From Methanobacteriota archaeon (GTDB lineage: Archaea > Hydrothermarchaeota > Hydrothermarchaeia > Hydrothermarchaeales > BMS3B), in the NCBI GenBank assembly GCA_003229935.1, contig QIGD01000070.1, forward strand, positions 1 through 7,370: a DNA stretch of 7,370 nt, read 5' to 3'. The notes beneath the pieces were generated by a model. That model had not been told where the DNA came from. It saw only the letters and a list, made by a program, of their open reading frames with translations, and ran no database searches. Of this stretch, positions 5,477 through 7,370 are shown in pieces (positions within the stretch are counted from its first letter, which is position 1; every line of letters starts with the position of its first letter). A program made the position numbers and the translations under genes.

Positions 5477-5539
5477 AACTTTCACTTTTAAACGCTCAGA
5501 ATGAACTACAATAATATTTTTTGTGATTAAACTTCTCAT

Positions 5540-5631
5540 ACAATTAATGCGGGAGTTATTTGCCTATTTTATATTGTAACAAAGAAATTTAAAAGCTGAT
5601 TATATCTAAGAACCGCTTCAAGGTCGTTCAA
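5540..5631. promoter_or_regulatory. Divergent promoter region
   Basis: The gap between the two divergent genes holds TATA-like elements in both directions. For the minus strand, CAATATAAAATAGG at 5576-5563 implies transcription from about 5545. For the plus strand, ATTTAAAA at 5587-5594 gives a leader of about 16 bases that includes AAGGT (5620-5624); GATTATATC at 5598-5606 is an alternative giving an almost leaderless message. A shared control region would couple the cytidylyltransferase with the phosphatidyltransferase-egsA pair. Confidence 0.45.
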
Positions 5632-6195
5632 ATGGAACTGAAGTACCCCCTGACTCATTATGTGTATAGGAGATTTTCTGTACCTATAGCGAAACTATTG
5701 ATACCTACAGGTATCTCACCCAGTACTATCACCCTAATTTCAACTTTTATTGGATTTCTTGCAGCTTATATGATTGCTACAGGAGAAGCAATTTACGGAG
5801 TTGTTCTGCTTTTTATTTCCCAGATACTTGACTGTGCTGATGGTGACCTTGCAAGGCTTTCAGGCAGAGTAACAAAAAAGGGAGCTTATCTTGATAGAGT
5901 TCTCGACAGGTTTGTGGATGGAGCCTTAATAATCGCCCTTATAGCATTGAATCCTGCATACTGGTTCGTAGGAACTCTTGCAATAGCTGGCACATTTCTT
6001 GTGAGTGTAACAAGAATAATGGCAGAGGCTGTTGGCGCTGAATGCCAAGTTGGGATTGCCACAAGAGACTTCAGAATTTTAGCAATTGTAGTTGGCGTAC
6101 TTCTGGGACAGATTTATTATCTTCTTGTATTCCTTTCAGCTCTTGGATTTATAACTGTATTTCATAGGATGATGTACTCAATGAAACAGATGTGA
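5632..6195 (+). CDS. CDP-alcohol phosphatidyltransferase family membrane enzyme
   Basis: This 187-residue multi-span membrane protein has the complete family signature D67-x2-D70-G71-x2-A74-R75-x8-G84-x3-D88-x3-D92. That motif binds the metal ions and the CDP moiety while an alcohol displaces CMP. About five to six hydrophobic helices are visible (near 30-50, 53-68, 93-107, 110-129, 148-164, 163-178), and the N-terminus (YPLTHYVYRRFSVPIAKLLIP, then GISPSTITLIS) is typical. The GIATRDFRIL loop (141-150) and the AYLDRVLDRFVDG context resemble the phosphatidyltransferase domain of archaeal di-myo-inositol-phosphate-phosphate synthases. Archaetidylinositol-phosphate or other archaeal phospholipid synthases are equally possible. 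The stop is 4 bases before egsA, so the two form an operon; a cytidylyltransferase-like gene lies divergently upstream. Family is certain, substrate is not. Confidence 0.92.
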   Translation: MELKYPLTHYVYRRFSVPIAKLLIPTGISPSTITLISTFIGFLAAYMIATGEAIYGVVLLFISQILDCADGDLARLSGRVTKKGAYLDRVLDRFVDGALIIALIALNPAYWFVGTLAIAGTFLVSVTRIMAEAVGAECQVGIATRDFRILAIVVGVLLGQIYYLLVFLSALGFITVFHRMMYSMKQM

Positions 6196-6199
6196 TGTC

Positions 6200-7282
6200 A
6201 TGATTTTAAAACACTTTAAACAGATTCTATTACCGGTAGATGTGAGAATACACAGAAATGCACTTGAAAACATCTCAAAGGCTGTAAGTAGATATGACTT
6301 AAAGAATGTGGTGATTGTCACAGGTATTCTAACGAATAAAATAGCTGGCATCGATGTGGAAAAACTTCTGACAGGTAGCGGGAAGTGCATGACTAATAAA
6401 TTTATTGTTAAAACAGCTTCCAGAGAGGCTGCAAAGAAAATCGAGCAGGAAATAAGAGGAGATTTTGGTGATTATGACGCTGTCGTTGGTGTGGGAGGAG
6501 GGAAGATACTGGATGTTGCAAAGGTTGTCGCATACCATTCAAACTCACTTCTAATCAATGTGCCAACCAATGCAGCCCATGATGGCATAGCCTCACCTCT
6601 TGCCAGTTTCAAAGAGAAGGGAATGCCAATTTCAATAAAGGCAGCATCTCCAATCTCAATTATCGCTGACCTCGATATTATAAGAAAGAGTCCTGTCAGG
6701 CTTTTGAGGTCAGGTTACGGTGACCTGGTCTCAAACCTTGTGGAAGTTAAGGACTGGCTACTTGGCGTTCAGAAAATAGATGAGGATTATGACGAAATTG
6801 TGGCGAGCATATCAACCATGCCGGCTATGCTATTACTTAGAAGTGCCGAAGACCTTGATTTTAGAGATTTCGATTATCTAAAACTTCTGGTCAGAGGATT
6901 AATTCTTGGGGGTCTTGCTATAACCATGTATGGCACTTCGAGACCCGTTTCTGGGTCAGCGCATAAGTTCAGCCATGCTCTTGACTATCTGCGCTACGGG
7001 AAGGGCACTCATGGCGAACAGGTAGGTATAGGTACTATAATCATGGAGTACCTCCATCAGCACTACTATGGTAAGGGTGACTGGGAACTTATTAAGTACT
7101 CTCTTGAAAAGATTCTTGCTCCAACCACTGCCAGAGAGATTGGAGTAACAAAAGAGCAGATGATTGAAGCTCTTGTGCATGCTAAAAACATAAGACCTTC
7201 TCGATATACAATCCTTGAGGACCAGAACCCTTCAAGAAAAGACTTTGAGATATGTCTTGAGAAGACAGGCATAACGAAATGA
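6200..7282 (+). CDS. egsA: sn-Glycerol-1-phosphate dehydrogenase [NAD(P)+]
   Basis: This 360-residue cytoplasmic enzyme reduces dihydroxyacetone phosphate to sn-glycerol-1-phosphate, the backbone of archaeal ether lipids. It belongs to the iron-type alcohol dehydrogenase/glycerol dehydrogenase superfamily. Visible signatures: the nucleotide-binding VGVGGGKILDVAK (96-108), the EgsA-typical PTNAAHDGIASPLAS (122-136), ADLDII (156-161), and GDLVSN (174-179) with metal ligand D175. SGSAHKFSHALD (251-262) and GTHGEQVGIG (269-278) provide the His ligands, probably H255 and H271. Length is normal and the protein appears complete. The start is the ATG 4 bases behind the phosphatidyltransferase stop; GTGA in that overlap zone can serve as ribosome-binding site, implying translational coupling. 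The bacterial homologue AraM is the main alternative name, but the setting supports the archaeal enzyme. Confidence 0.96.
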   Translation: MILKHFKQILLPVDVRIHRNALENISKAVSRYDLKNVVIVTGILTNKIAGIDVEKLLTGSGKCMTNKFIVKTASREAAKKIEQEIRGDFGDYDAVVGVGGGKILDVAKVVAYHSNSLLINVPTNAAHDGIASPLASFKEKGMPISIKAASPISIIADLDIIRKSPVRLLRSGYGDLVSNLVEVKDWLLGVQKIDEDYDEIVASISTMPAMLLLRSAEDLDFRDFDYLKLLVRGLILGGLAITMYGTSRPVSGSAHKFSHALDYLRYGKGTHGEQVGIGTIIMEYLHQHYYGKGDWELIKYSLEKILAPTTAREIGVTKEQMIEALVHAKNIRPSRYTILEDQNPSRKDFEICLEKTGITK

Positions 7283-7314
7283 CATACTCCCACGACTAAA
7301 GAGGCTGTCCGACA

Positions 7315-7329
7315 ATTACTCTCAGTAAT
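7315..7329. repeat. Inverted repeat ATTACT-CTC-AGTAAT in the 3' gap
   Basis: Perfect six-base arms with a three-base centre lie 33 bases behind the egsA stop. A second perfect palindrome, GCTAAATTTAGC, occupies 7359-7370 at the window edge. On RNA the first could form a weak hairpin followed by AT-rich sequence and might help end the egsA transcript. No gene is seen between 7283 and 7370. Confidence 0.35.
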
Positions 7330-7370
7330 ATAAAGACTGCTTATTTTAGACAATAAAGGCTAAATTTAGC

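Noticed and set aside
6178..7353. Minus-strand frames opposite egsA
   Set aside because: egsA is complete and its motifs span the region. The opposing frames carry no recognisable motif.

Overview
The window looks archaeal. It carries ribosomal protein eS8 and sn-glycerol-1-phosphate dehydrogenase (EgsA), the enzyme that fixes archaeal lipid stereochemistry. It also carries an EndoQ-type PHP endonuclease, a tRNA-Glu with no encoded CCA, TATA boxes about 26 bases ahead of starts, and GGAGG/GGTG ribosome-binding sites. The gene set suggests a euryarchaeal lineage with rather AT-rich DNA; the genus cannot be read from this sequence.

Left edge (1-898): an AT-rich tyrosine recombinase gene, open at the window edge, reads leftward. 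It starts 94 bases from the 3' end of a tRNA-Glu(UUC) gene that points the same way. This is the usual arrangement at the end of an integrative element (virus, plasmid or genomic island) inserted at a tRNA gene. Most of the element therefore lies outside the window. The 5' end of the tRNA gene overlaps a perfect 22-base tandem duplication that also copies a TATA-like box.

Middle (962-5539): every gene lies on the minus strand. In transcription order these are: a nucleotidyltransferase resembling phospho-polyol/phosphocholine cytidylyltransferases; an 81-residue winged-helix-like protein followed at once by a 35-residue single-span membrane protein; rps8e; a CNNM/CorC-type membrane protein with DUF21, a CBS pair and a CorC_HlyC domain; EndoQ with a PIP-box-like C-terminus; and a 64-residue winged-helix protein. 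The last three are closely spaced and probably form one operon (membrane ion transport, deaminated-base repair, small regulator).

Right (5632-7282): a divergently transcribed pair, a CDP-alcohol phosphatidyltransferase and egsA, separated by 4 bases. With the cytidylyltransferase across the shared promoter region they suggest a polar-lipid or inositol-phosphate-solute locus: a CDP-activated alcohol or phospho-polyol, an alcohol phosphotransferase, and the enzyme making the glycerol-1-phosphate backbone. The exact product is inferred, not proven. The last 88 bases hold no gene but contain short inverted repeats and a motif reminiscent of insertion-sequence ends.
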